Below the pieces are notes generated by a model. The model ran no database searches. It saw only the letters and a program-made list of their open reading frames with translations, and was not told where the DNA came from. Shown here piece after piece: positions 20,969 through 32,943 of a stretch of DNA of 64,000 bases. Every line of letters starts with the position of its first letter. Positions within the stretch are counted from its first letter, which is position 1. Source of the DNA: Chlamydomonas sphaeroides (Eukaryota > Chlorophyta > Chlorophyceae > Chlamydomonadales > Chlamydomonadaceae); assembly GCA_001662425.1 (NCBI GenBank), contig BDDC01000136.1:1-64000 (forward strand), in the 5' to 3' direction. A program made the position numbers and the translations under genes.

Positions 20969-23900
20969 TCAGAAGTCGGCCCCGTTGCGCCAGGCCTTGG
21001 CGTCGCGGTTCCACTGCCGGTCCGCCGAGCGCGCGCGCGCGTCTGCGCTGTTGGCGCTTCGCGTCATGCGCTTCTCCTGCGCGCTCAGCCGCGCGGGCGG
21101 CTTGGAGCGCGGCGTGAAGCCAAACACATCGTGCATCAGCGGGTTGTGCAGCAGGTGCGCCTGGGGGTGTGGGGACATGTAGCAGTACGGGACTATCATC
21201 ATCGGCATGATGGACATTATGATACAGTATCATGTTGCGCGCATGAACAGGTGTGCCGCAGCGGATTGTGCAGCAGGTGCGCCTTGGTTGGGACGGCGGT
21301 GGCGGTGGCAGGGGCGGTACCAACATGATAGTTTGAGTCGGTGTTGTGATGGTGGTTACATTGCAGCACACGCACACCGGCGGGCGTGCAGCAGGGGTGG
21401 GGTTGTGGCGGCGGAGTCACACACACCTGGCGCTGTGATAATCATCAGCATGAGCACAACCATCCGATGCGTGTACGCATAACGACACGGATGTGCACCC
21501 ACCACGCCGAACACCCCCAACGCCCGAGCCGCTGCGGCCCATCCGCACCTGGAAGCCGCCCGCCAGGAAGCGGCGCAGGAAGGCCAGGCGCTGCGTGGCC
21601 GCCATGCCCTCCACCTCCACCACGTCGCCATGCCGCAGCTTGATGCGCTCGCACGGCACGTCGCCGCCGCCCAGCGACGACAGCAGGCCGCGGAAGGTGG
21701 ACCGCTGCGCGGCGCGCTCGCGGCGGCTGCGGCGCAGCTTCTCGCCTGGTAGGGTGGGGTGGGCGGGCGGAGTGAGGGTGGACCAGGTGGGGAGCACGCA
21801 CCGCATGCAGCTAACTGCTGGCTAGCTACTGGCCAGCTGCTGGCTAGCCGCTGGCTCGCTGCTGGCTAGCTACTGGCCAGCTACTGGCTGGCCTGCAGGC
21901 AACCCAGCTCCACGCCAAGGCTACCCACCATATGCCCGCACGACACACGCCCACACACTGTCAACACAGCAGACCTGTCCCTTCCCTATCCCCACAGCCC
22001 ACGCACCCTTGTTGCCCGCCAGGTCGCTCACACGCTCCACCAGCTGCCCCAGGTTGCCCGCCAGCCGCGCCTCGTCGTCGGCGTGGCCGCTGGCCCGCCG
22101 GCTGCCGCGCCGCCGGCCGCCCCCGCCATGGTGCTGCTCCGCCGCATGCTGCTCCTGCTCCTGCACGTGTCCGTTACCATTACCGTGCCCGTGCCCGTCC
22201 TCCTCCTCCTCCTCCTGCTCGTCCTCGCCTTCCTCGTCGCCCTCCTCCAGCGCCGCCAGCACGCCCGAGCCGCAGCAGGCCCGCAGCACCGCCGCCGCCT
22301 CGCCCGCCGCGGTCCGCAGCTCCAGGTCGCGCTGGCCCTCGCCCAGCAGCCCCGCCAGCGCCGCCAGGCACGCCGCCGCCTCGCCCGCCGCCAGTGAGCC
22401 GTCCAGGCTGGTCAGCAGGAAGGCCCAGGCGCGCACCGCCGCAGCCCGCACCTTGGCGTCGCCTGATGCGGGCGGGCCGCAGGGTACGACACGTGGTTGC
22501 GCAGTGCCGTACAGTGCAGTACAGCACAGAACAGCACCTTGGCCTCTCCTGCACGCCCGACAAACGTGCAGGCGACAGGCGGTGTGCCAATAGAGGGGCG
22601 CTGCTCGAGCCGCGGCGCTATCAACCGGCGCCCCCAGTAAGTCGCCGCAACGACATAGCGCCATAGCCCGCGGCACCCTGCCTCCCGTCCTGCCACGCGC
22701 GCCATCGCGCCACAGACACCCCACCAAGGCGGCGGCCCTTCCCGGCCCCCACAGCGCCGCTGCCCTGCCCTGCCCTGCCCTCTCCAACCCTCCCAGCACC
22801 CGCCCTCCGAGCAAACCCTCACCCTTGCCCCACAGCGCCCTCAGCCGCTCCATGATGGCCCGCGTGTCCGCCTCCTCCTCGCCCAGCACGAAGGCAGCCA
22901 GCGCCAGCCCGTCCACCGCCGCCGCCTGCACCGAGGCGCCGCCGCCGTTGGCGCCGCTCGCAGCGCGCTCCAGCTCGGGCCGCACCGCGGCAAAGAGGCT
23001 GCGGCGGGGCAGGGCACGAGGGCCAGGCATGGGCGGCAAGGTCAGGGCAGGCCACGAGGGCCGGGCATGGGCGGCAAGGTCGGGGCAGCGGCCGATGCAG
23101 CAGAGGACCGGGGGCAGGCAGACCGGCCCCAGCCACAGCGCTTTGCAAAGAGCTGTGTCGCCCTGCTGCTGCTGCTGCTCCTGATGCTGCTCGAGCGCCG
23201 CAACCCCCTGCCCCCTGCTCCTCCGTCGCCCCCCAGGGCCTTCGCCCCGGCCCCATGTGGGGTGCAACGCATGCGGTGCCCGCTGGGTCCCACCGCCTCC
23301 AGTGCCGCCGCCCCTCCCCTGCTGCCTGGCCTTTCCCTGCTGCCTCCCCGTCCCCTGCTGCCTCCCTGCTGCCGCACCTGCTGTCGGGCTGGCCCAGTGT
23401 GAGGATGTGCAGCCCCAGCAGCTGGCTGGCGCCGCTGCTCTCCACCGGCGAGCCGCGCTTGATGCCGGCCAGGCAGCGCGAGCTGAGCGTCTCGGAGCTG
23501 GAGGGCGGGAAGGAGGGGGCGCAGAGCAGGGCAGGGCAGGGGTGAGGGCGGGGAAAGGCGGGATGATGGGGGCTCCCGGCACGCGGCCCATGCGCCACGC
23601 GACACGTTTGCGCCAGGGCGTTTGCTGGCCGCAGCTGCCAATGATTGCCAGAGCCAGAGCCATCACGCAGTGGGGTGCGCTGCACCTTCGATGGGGTATT
23701 AGGTGGCGCCGCATAGGGTGTGATCATAATAATCAACAGATACCCGACACGCGACGCCCCGGGGCATTGGCTTGTGAAGCAGTGAATCAAGTGTTGGGAG
23801 GCTGGGGCTGCTCACTGCGCGGCGCAGTCGTCGGCCCGGTAGTCGACGCGCAGCATGACAGCCAGCTGGCCCAGCGCCTTCTCGCGGGTAGAGCCCCTGC

Positions 23901-24526
23901 GGGCGCGCATACAGAGCAGCGTGTGCAGTGTGAGGTTGGGTGCTAATGAGAGTGCATGGGGCAACGTGTGTTTGGGGGTTGGTGTGGCAAGGACCGCTGC
24001 GGGGCGGGCGCGGGCGCGGGCTTGGCAGCAGGTGGCCGGGTTTAGGGTTTACGAAGGCGCCACGCCGCTCACCGCTTCTCAAACAGGGCGTCTAGCTTGC
24101 GCTCGAACTCGTCAACCTGCGGGTTGGTGGGGGTGTGCGGGGCTCAAGTTGGGGTTGTGAGCGTGCATAACAGGTCGCTTGGGTTGCTTAGGGCCGCTTG
24201 TAAGCAGGCGGTGCTAGCGCTGACGTGGCTGGTCCACGGCTGACCTGCGTGAACTCGGCATCGCCGTCGAGGTAGGAGAAGGCCGAGCAGACGCTGGCCG
24301 TGGAGACGCTGTTAGAGCCCCCGCCCGCCAGGGACGAGAGCTCCAGGCAGGAGGTACCCACGGCGGCAGCGGCACGGCCTGCGATGCAGTATGGTTGGAG
24401 CGAAGGGGTTCGGCCCCACAGCAGCGGCATACGTCCCGACATCCGAGCCCCCAAACGCAGAGGTAGCAGCTGCGCCTTGTTTGGCATCAATGTGGCTCTG
24501 GGGGTGGACCGCTTACGTCGGCCCAT
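20969..24526 (-). CDS. IFRD (interferon-related developmental regulator) family protein
   Basis: Eight exons (minus): 24526-24245, 24116-24073, 23896-23816, 23497-23378, 22998-22823, 22462-22007, 21745-21549, 21160-20969. They total 1548 nt (515 aa), all phases closing. The start MGRRKRSTP resembles the basic N-terminus of animal IFRD1. Residues ~95-300 follow the IFRD helical-repeat domain (VDEFERKLDALFEK; RCLAGIKRGSPVE; AAGEAAAVLRACCG). Residues ~388-515 match the IFRD C-terminal domain (STFRGLLSSLGGGDVPCERI, then NPLMHDVFGF and a basic tail). In animals and plants these proteins act as nuclear or cytosolic transcription/translation co-regulators; the role here is inferred only from family. 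An unusual acidic then Gly/His-rich insert (residues ~307-362) separates the two domains. An in-frame upstream ATG at 24583 is an alternative start, and a ~56-nt intron inside exon 1 cannot be excluded. Confidence 0.85.
21251..21283 (-). repeat. Partial duplicate of IFRD last-exon start inside intron 7
   Basis: This segment repeats the acceptor-side beginning of the terminal exon (21131-21161) with few changes. It encodes the same AHLLHNPL peptide on the minus strand, but the frame then departs from the IFRD sequence. It lies about 120 bases upstream of the genuine exon and would be a decoy acceptor if used. Confidence 0.7.
21808..21898. repeat. CTGGCTAGCTACTGGCCAG-type tandem repeat in IFRD intron 6
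   Basis: Imperfect tandem units of about 14-20 bases built from GCTGGCTAGC and CTACTGGCCAG occupy about 90 bases between exons 6 and 7 of the IFRD gene. The units are rich in small palindromes. Confidence 0.8.
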
Positions 24527-26298
24527 GGCGGAGATGTCGGAATGCTGGCGAGACGGAGGCAAGCGGCGCTTAGGGGCCACCACTGGAGGGCTGCAGCACG
24601 TTTATACGTGCTTCAGAAACATGTCTTGTCGGAATAGCTGAGTGCGGCGACGGGTTTGCCCGGGCCTCCCAATGCGTGACAAGCGTCGTTTGGGATGATC
24701 GTATGATATTCCTGCATATTGTGTGAAATGGCTTGGCGCTGCGAGCACTGGGCGTTGTTAGCGTCGGCCCGTCGCCACGGTACCATTCCGGCCAGGGTTT
24801 CAAGGTCTCGGCTGTTCCTCATTATGCAATTTTGCAGTAAACAGACCGTTTAGACAATTTTTGGTGCACCGGGCGTGCAGCCTGAGTGGTGCGGAACCTT
24901 GGGTCGTGACACGCTGCATAGAGCGTCAGGACCGCTTCAGATTGCCCGACTGCCGTAGCCGTACAATTACTGCTTCAGAGGCGAGCTCACGGCGACCTTT
25001 GTCAGGGACAGAACCGCGGCGTTACTACTCGGGGCATCTGGGGGTAATAGCGGTCGAATGCCGGGTTCGCGGGTTCGGTGTGTGCCTGTCGAACAGCATC
25101 GCAGTCCAATGACAGCGGCTTACGCTCGCGCACGTACATCAGAACATCATACACTAGTGCTAAACGCGCCCCCAGCTGCCGACCGTTGCACCCGCCTCCA
25201 TCCGGTGGTCGCGCAACGAAGGCGCAACCCCACACAGACTGCTACAAACGGCTACCACATCACGTCAGTCAGCGAGGAGGAGGAGGCGCTGCTGCTGTCA
25301 TGCTACCTGAACGCCCTTTCGTGTTCCAACGAGGCGGAGAGGCGGCCGCTCGTGTTCCAGGTAGACCCGGCCGAGCCCAGCGCACCCACGACGCCCTCGG
25401 GCAGCGGCAGGGTGCGTCACGGGCTCGGACTGGGCGTTGGGACCCGAGCTCAGGGCTGCAGCTGTTAGTTCCGGCGCCACTTTACTTGAAGCGCACCTCA
25501 GTCCAGGGCCCACAGGGGTCGCCATATGGTGTTACTTCTCTCGCTGCCAAGCACCTTGCCGCGCCTCGTGCCCTGCAGGACCCCGGCGTTAGAGCGGTGG
25601 CGGCGGGCCCTGGGCCCAGGGCCGGCGGCGCGCGGCCGCTGCAGCTGCGGCTGTTCCGCAGCAGCGGCATGCCCGTGCCCGACTCGCCCGGCTGAGACTT
25701 CGAGCTAGCGCACCAGTCCGTCCCGCTGCTCACCGCCGGCGACAGGTGCGACCGCTGGCTGCGACCCTGCCCAGCAACCGGCGAGCGGCCTCCATCGCGC
25801 CTCTCCCACCTGCCCTCCTGAATAAACCAGAAGAGGTTTGTGCATTGTCAGCCATGGCTGGCCAAGCCGGGAGAAGTGAAGTTCTTGGGCACGTCGGATG
25901 TCAGTCCCCGCCGCAAGCCCGGGAGGCGCGCAACTGGGGTGGCAAGCACGCTTGCGCAGCCCGAAGTCCCCAACCCATAGCCATCCACGCATCATCCATC
26001 ACGCCTCACTGCAGCGCGCCCGACGAAGACAGCAGCACGACTAGGAGCTGGAAGCAATGCGCCCCGGGACGGACGCCTACCTAATTGCTCGCCGTCCTCG
26101 CTCGCCGTCTGTTTGAACATGAGCACATGTACTTGGACCCCACAGGTCGTGGTCGCCGCCTCTTGGTTCGCTTCCCACGCCATCACCGGTATAACACACC
26201 GGTTCCTGCCTCTCGCCACCGTCCTGCCGAAACGCGCTGCACCGCCGCTTCCTAGCCCCCCACCAGACAGTTTGGTCACACTTCCGCAACCCGCTCCC
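24527..26298. other. Intergenic region upstream of IFRD, downstream of GT90
   Basis: Apart from the decayed family fragment at 25268-25815, I see no gene. The part just upstream of the IFRD start (24600-24860) is comparatively AT-rich and should contain its promoter. The part below 26299 should contain the 3' UTR of the GT90 gene. Confidence 0.5.
25268..25815 (+). pseudogene. Exon-intron-exon fragment copied from a locus-C-like gene
   Basis: On the plus strand this stretch matches locus C from the end of exon 7 through the following intron, exon 8 and the start of the next intron (source plus coordinates about 15320 down to 14830). The intron is retained with high similarity, so the copy was made at DNA level, not through mRNA. 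It carries ALLLSCYLNALSCSNEAERR and the PLQLRLFRSSGMPVPDSPG block. The conserved Trp codon of PGW is TGA here (25693-25695). Neither the preceding nor the following family exons are present. Orientation is opposite to locus C and the same as loci D and E. Confidence 0.85.
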
Positions 26299-29200
26299 TC
26301 ACCGCCGCCCGCCCCACACGTGCCGCGGCACCGCCTCGTGCATCTTGCGCAGCGTCTCAAAGTAGCTGTCGCCAGGCTGCGCCGCGGGGTCGTCGCCCGC
26401 GTACGCAGACAGCACCTCCTCGTACCTGCGCGGTTGCGGGGGCAGGCGCAGGGGCGCACCCAGGAGCGTTGTCGTCGCTACCGTCGGACAGCTTGGCGGG
26501 ACAGTGGCCAGCCGAACCGGGCAGGGGCCAGCGCGGGAACAGCTCGGGTCGCAGCAGCTCCAAGCAATGCTCCACCCCACTGCCCCCCTCCCGTCGCCCG
26601 CTTTGCTGTTGCACTTGCTGCCTAACTCTCTGGCCAGGCCACCCTCCGCGACGTCAGTCGCATCGCTGCCCTAGTCGGCCAATGCCCTCGGCGTGGTCCC
26701 TCTCCTCACTTCAGCGGCGGCCGTGTTTCCTCTCCCCGAGTATTCCCCAGCCCTGCGCCCCACTAACCACTGCCCTCCGGCGGCCCGCCCCGCTGCCCAC
26801 TCACTTGCAGTTCCCCTTGCTGCCCGGGTTCTTGGCCAGGAACTTGATCTCCTCAACCAGGGGCACACACACCGGCCGCCGGTCGCAGCTGACCTTGTAC
26901 CTGCGCGAGGGCCAGGGCAAGGAGCGGGCTAGGGCGGGCAGCGAGACAGGGCAGCCGGGCGCGTCGGAGGAGAGGGCGTGCACGCATCAAGCCAGGTGGC
27001 TGGCAGGGCTGTGGGAGGGCCGCCACGAGCGAGTGCAGCAGCGGGCAGCAACGAGAACAACGCAGCTGCCGGCCCGGATGTCTCGACGCACTATCATGTG
27101 CTGGGCAGTAAGGCGATGGATGTGGGAGGTTAGCGCTTTGAGCCCTACATCCCCACTTTGAGCCCTACATTCCCATTTTGAGTCCTACATCCCCACACAA
27201 GATAGGTGTAGGGCCTTCACGCTTTCGGGCCTTCAACCCTTCGCCCTAGCGACGCACTTCATATGCTTTGACAGCTCGGTGATGAGGCGGTAGATGTAAC
27301 AGAGGCGCGCGGAGCGATTGAGGTTGCGCAGCGCAAAGGTTTGCGCTGCGCGCGCGATGCGCTGCGCCTCGGCGTCGTGCTGGCGCGCCCAGTCGATCAT
27401 CTGCGGCCGGGGGAGGGGTGCAAGGTAGGCAAAGGGCCACGTGGGCTGGATTGGCGATGGCGAAGCGAGGTGCTGAGCGGCGAGCTCGTGCCCTAGGGCA
27501 CCGGGCTGCTCAGCCCACCGCGCACAGGTGAAGCTCGGCCTGGCTCCGCGGCTCTAGACGGAAGGTCGGAGCCGGGCGGTGGCGGTCCACCGCTGCCACG
27601 TACGTCCAAAGGGGCCCCGCCCCAGGCCCGCCCAGCACCGGCAGCAGCTGTCAGCCTCGCCGCCCCTGCTGGGGTACGAGTTCCGGTCCAATCACTGCCA
27701 TCCCTCCCCCGCTTGAACGTCCAGCAGGTCGTCACTGAGCTGCTTCACGCAGGGCGGCGATGAAATCAGCATGCTGCATACGTTATAACAGACCAAGTAC
27801 AGATATGCTTAATGCTCAGCAACACGCCCACCTCCAGCAGGTCGTCCTTGTGCTTCTTCATGAAGGGCACGTAGTGCTCCCACTCCTTCATGGCCGGGTA
27901 GTACCAGCCTGCGGGCAGGTGGGGTGCGCCCCAGCAGCGCACGTTGACAGGGTGCGGGCGGGCGGGCGGGCAGGGGCGGCCACGTGGCAACAACGATGCC
28001 GCGGACCAGGGCGGGCGGGGAAGGGCGGCCGCGATGCCGCGGCCCGTGACAGCAGCGCCCCCCCCACGCTTGGGCAGCACCAGGCCGCAGGCAAGGAGCG
28101 GGCAAGGTGTGCGGGCCATGCGGGATACAACGCGTGGCGTGGACGGAGAGGCCGGTGTTGCGCCGGACCGGCCGCCGGACACTGGCATCAGCGAGGGCCC
28201 GGGCAGGAGGGGCTGGCGTCGCAGGGTGGCGGTGGGCTCCTCGCGCGAGCGCCGAGACGCGGCAGCGGCGCCCACCCCGCACCCACCAAACACATAGCCT
28301 TGTGCCTGCATGCGGTCACAGGCGTTGGGCGCAACGGAGGGCAGGGGCGAGCAGGGCGGCCGTGAGTGGGGAAGCGGGCGGCAAAGGCGCGGACGTGATT
28401 GCAGAAGCGGGCTGCGGCGGTCCGTCAGGGGCAGCACTGGGCGAGGCTCACTCCGGGCCAGGGGTTCTGCTCTTGGCCCCGGGGTGCGATAGGCAGCGTG
28501 CTGCAACCGCGCGCGGTTCCGGTTGCGTACACCCTCGCCCCATGCGTCAGCGCTGCTGTGTGGCGTACCTTGAGGATGAGGCTGCCCAGCAGCAGGTACT
28601 TGTCGAACTTGGACGAGATGGACCAGCCTGCCGGACGGGGGAGGGGGGAGCCACATGCCGTGCAGGGACGACATGATGCGATGCAGCTCAGGCCTCTGTG
28701 CGTCCTGGCAGTCACATGCCGTACACAACGACGTACGTGATTCAAATTGCAGCGCCCTGCTGCTGCCCATGCACCGGCATCTGTGCGTAGGTATGACGCA
28801 CACGGCGGCGCAGTGCCCCTGCGTACGTGCCGCAGTCGCGCCGCTCACCGTCTGTGGACACCAGGTATCGGAACTTGTTCTGCTCGTTGAGCGGCATGTT
28901 GCCCGCCTTGCCGCCGCCCACCAGCGGCCGCGTGAGCGCCGCTGTGAGAAGCTTGTCCGAATTATTGTAGTACATCTCTAGGACGGCAAGGGCAGAGATG
29001 GGGCGCGAAGGAAAGGGGAGGGGCGGGAAAGGCAGGGAGGTGCTATGACCGTGTGTTGTGCGCGCTGGCTCGAGAGCCCTAGACACAGTGATCCAAGGTG
29101 GAGCTGCTGTGGCACAGCGCACATCTGGGAGGGATACGTATCCGGGAAGTGGCAAGTGGGAGGTTGGGAGGGTAGCAGAGGTGGTGGCATGCCATGCAGG

Positions 29201-32200
29201 CTGCGGTGGCATGCGCGTTCGCACGTCGCAGCGGCGGCAGCGGGCTCACCGTTGATGTACTCGCGCGGGCAGGGGATGGGCTTGCCGTCCTCGGTGCTGG
29301 TGGTATGGCCGCCGTAGTACCAGGCGCAGAAGACTGAAGGGAGAGGCGAGGAGAGGAGGAGGGTGGGGCCGGCAAGCGCGGGCAGGCGCAGAAGGCTAGT
29401 ACCAGGGAGCGGCCGAGAGTGGGGAGGCGCGGGAGAGATGTCATGTCGGCGAGGGCGAGAGGAGGGGTGCGATGTGGAAAGAAGAGGGACGGGCGATGCA
29501 GGTCGGGCCCCACCCAACATGTAGCATGCGACGGGCGCGGGACAGCATAGGGCCGGGCGGGACGGTGGTGGGCAGCACGGCAGCCAAGCCGCGAGGCAAG
29601 GCCGCGCCAGACCTCAACGGCGCGAGTCCGCCGGGCGGCCTTACTGTTCCATCGACCGAAGCCGATCTGCGGGCGCGCCGTGCGAGGGACCAGGGGCAGG
29701 TGTGGCGGCGGCTTCAGTCGGAGGACAGCGGGCGAGGTTGAGACTGGCAGGCCCCCGGCGCAGCCCGGCGTGTCGCGCCCTGTCCCGGCCCGGCCACACC
29801 TTCTGCCGCTCCTCCCAGGGCGGCGTAGTGGCGAGGTCGTTCACCTGTGGGCGGCCCGGCACACGCAACGCCACATGTTACATGTCCCGGGTTGGAGAGG
29901 CACGACCGCGACCCAGGGAATGGCCGGGGTCGTCCTTCCCCAGCCCGGCACAGTCCGCCCCGCCCCGCACCAGCTCAAGCTTGCCGGCCGCGCCCCCCTG
30001 AGCCGCTCAGCCGGATACGCGGCTGGGCCGAGCGCGCGTGCGTGGCGTCAGCGAGGCCGGCGAGCACGCTGCGATGCCGCAGGACGCAGCCACCGCAGCC
30101 CCACAGGCCACACGTGGTGGCCGCTCGACTGGCCCCCTTCCGCGCCGGGGCCCCGGGGCGCCAACCGCAGCCTCGCCTCGCCCCCAGCCCGGCGGCCGCA
30201 CCTGCGCCAGGATCTGGTCGAAGCTGTCGCCCGGACACCTGTAGGACCGTGGCGCGTCCCGCGGGTGGGATGGGGTGGGGCGCGTGAGCGCCGCCGCTCT
30301 TCTCTTGCCCGCGGGCCGGCGGCCACCGCCCCTGGCCAGCCAGACGCCACCATGGAGGAAGCGCCCAGCCCCGAGCGGCCAGCAGCCCCAGGCCCTGCCG
30401 CCTGCCCCGACTGTGGCGATGCGCCATCGCCGCGCTCTCGCGATGGGCCGTACGAGCAAGGAGCAACAGCCGTCCGTTCAATTACAGATGGCGTATCCTG
30501 GTACACGCGCGCCGCACCGGAAAGCCCCCGCTGCAGGGTGCCACCTACGCCTGACGTGGCCCGTCACTCCCAGAAGAGCATCGTGCTCTGATGTAATGTA
30601 AGAGCAGGTTATAGCCGCACCTGAATGCGCCGCTGTAGGGCACCACCTGCGCCCCGTTGCCCGGGAAGGTGGCCCAGGCCAGCATGGGCGGCAGGTCGTG
30701 CGGCGGGAAGGGCCAGGCCGAGGCCGTGGGCGACTTGTCGGTGGGCCGCAGGTTGGTCTCTGGCAGCAGGGGGGCAGGAGCAGCGGCGGCATGCGCAGGG
30801 AAGGGAGGCTTGGGGGGCCAGGGGGACGGCGGCCGGGGGACGGGCGGGGTACGCGCAAGCCTTGCACGTGCACGCCCTACCCCGCCGCAGTAGGCAGTAG
30901 GCCTCTTGGTCCACCCTGCAGAACCAAGCACGTCTTGGCCCGCGTTGCCTTTGCTCGGCACGCGCCCCGCCCCCGCGCCTCCCCTAGCCCCACCTGCCGG
31001 CGGGTTGTCGTCGTGCCAATAGGCGAACTCTAGGTCCGGCAGCCTGGGACCGGCAGGTTCCGGTCAGGGGGGGCAGCGTCAATGCAGGCAGAGGGGCGTG
31101 CCCAGGCGCCCACGCTGGGGGACTCGGGCCGGGCCTGGAGGCCTCAGCAGCGGGGTGCCGAGGCAGCTACGGCGGCGGTGGGGGCATGGAGGCATGGCGC
31201 GCGCGTCCCAACCAGGGCTGGCTGGGGAGTGGCGCCGCGCGGCGAGCGCTTCGCTTGCGCTGCGCCTGTGGCTGCCCATCGCTCCCGCCGCAGCTCCCTG
31301 CCCCTGTGCTCCTGCCCCTGTGCTCACTTATAAACCTGCAGGTGCGCGGGACAGGGTGTGGGCGGGCAGTGCAGCTTCCTCAGCTGACCGCGTGGCGGCA
31401 GGCCCCTTTCCTGGCGCACCCCAAGCGTTCAACACACACAGCCCTCTGCCTTCGGTCGCAGTGCCTCTATCGTGCAGCGTGCCTACGTGCGACCCAACGT
31501 AAGCAAGGACATGCACGCCCAACTATCGTACCTGCGACACCTCGTATAACTCCACCAGGAAGCCCACGAGCTCAATGGCCCCGAACCCATTTAGCGGCAT
31601 CAGGTTGGTAACCTGCACATACGGAGAGCCGCCGGGGAGCGGGTGTGTGAGCAGCAGGCCCCGGGATAAACTACGGCTGCTGTGCGGCACGGGTGCCTGC
31701 TCGGCTTGTCATCCGTGGTGCGGGGAGTTGGGCCTTTTATGGAAAACTGAAAACTGAAAACTCGGTACGCTAGTCTTCGACTGAGCGTGATTTAAGGAGG
31801 TATTGCCCTGTGGGCCTGTGATGCCCTGTCCCCCGGCTCTTTTGTGGAGAAAGATTGAATGGGCATACAGCTGACCCCCCGACGTAAGGCGCGGCTGGTC
31901 TTGCAGGCCGGCGCCCCTGCCCTCCGGCGACGCCCCGGGCGCGCAACTGCAGCGCCAGGGTGCGGGGAGCAGCCACTCCACAGGGCGACTGCGGTATGGT
32001 TTTGGCGCGCTGGTGCCATCCTCGACGTCCCCTTCACGCACATAGACGACGCCATCCTTGATGAGGATGCGCTGGCTCTTGATGCACGCGTGCTTGGCAG
32101 TCTCGTTGAGGCAGTGGCTGTGCAGCGACGCCACCACCTCCTCGCGGATGCCCTGCGGCTTGAACACGCTGGTGATGTTCGTGATGCTGTGGCGCGGATG

Positions 32201-32449
32201 CAGAGGGAAGGCGAGACGCGGGGGCTCAGGTGTTGTGCGGGGGGCGTAGTTGCCGGGGCTGGGGTTGCACGGGTGAAGGGCCGTAGCTGTCGGTGCGGGC
32301 CGGCGGTCGGGGTCCGCCGCTTACAGCTCCTCTATCTTCGGGTGCAGCAGAGAGCAAGACTCCAGCTTGGGGGGCCTCCAGTCCGCGGCTGCACCATGCG
32401 CAAGCAGCAGCAAGGCGAGCAGCGCAACAGGCGACACAAGTACTGTCAT
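26299..32449 (-). CDS. Secreted CAP10-domain glycosyltransferase (GT90 / O-glucosyltransferase-like)
   Basis: Seventeen exons (minus): 32449-32325, 32186-32042, 31612-31532, 31335-31328, 31043-30994, 30759-30621, 30238-30202, 29844-29800, 29666-29645, 29333-29250, 28977-28849, 28627-28569, 28305-28287, 27908-27832, 27400-27258, 26900-26805, 26425-26299. They sum to 1386 nt, 461 aa, phases closing throughout. An N-terminal signal peptide (VLVSPVALLALLLLAHGAAA) precedes the CAP10 order of motifs: LPDLEFAYWHDDNPP (~121), PPMLAW (~160), PPWEERQK (~205), NKFRYLVSTDGWSISSKFDK (~279), then YYPAMKEWEHYVPF (~317) and DLLEMIDWARQHDAEAQRIA (~337). The family transfers sugar onto proteins or glycans in the secretory pathway; acceptor unknown. 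Exons of 8, 19 and 22 nt are unusual. The 8-nt exon is inferred from phase and splice sites. The gene is divergent from locus D. Confidence 0.85.
27137..27196. repeat. 20-bp tandem repeat (x3) in GT90 intron 15
   Basis: Three near-identical 20-base units (TTTGAGCCCTACATCCCCAC type) lie between exons 15 and 16 of the GT90 gene. They are not coding in the model. Confidence 0.85.
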
Positions 32450-32943
32450 TGAGACTGATGCCTGATCACCGTCAACAGTAGTACTTTTGCTGTGTGCAAC
32501 GGTAATCAAGAGTGCCAAGCTCGCAACACATCGCGGAGTAGCATCCTCTGCGAGTAAAGGTCTTTGCGTCTGTTGCTTTTCACGTGTACAGGAGCGTCTA
32601 CGTCCACAGTGGTCGAAGACCGTGGTTGTTGCTGCGTGCCAAGCCTTCCTGGATCCAGCGCGGCGGGCCCTTTTCGGGCCCCCCTCCTCAACGTGCACCC
32701 AGCAGCCTCAAGCAAGATTATAATACGCCTTCAAGAATAGACACAGCCACACAACTTTGCTGCGCAGTCGCGCTGGTTACGACAGGCGCGAGTTGCGCGT
32801 CAGTGTCAATGCCTCCCTCCCTATAGCTCCTGGACCGCTTAGGTGCATGACTGCCTGTATACGAGCCTGCAGGTCATAGCAGCCCCGGTGCTCATCGAGC
32901 AGCGCTTCGCGGGCAGGGCGACACGCAGAGTCGGCCCCCGGCC
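32450..32943. promoter_or_regulatory. Shared divergent promoter region of GT90 gene and locus D
   Basis: The GT90 ATG (32449, minus) and the locus D ATG (32944, plus) are separated by only 494 bases, so this must carry both promoters and both 5' UTRs. An AT-rich TATA-like site (ATTATAATA, 32717-32725) is nearly palindromic and lies about 220 bases from the locus D ATG and 270 from the GT90 ATG. I see no other recognisable elements. Confidence 0.45.

Noticed and set aside
21921..23714. 597-codon minus-strand open frame as one IFRD exon
   Set aside because: It reads through introns. The domain-matching parts are separated by low-complexity stretches with clear GT-AG boundaries, and earlier and later exons lie outside it.
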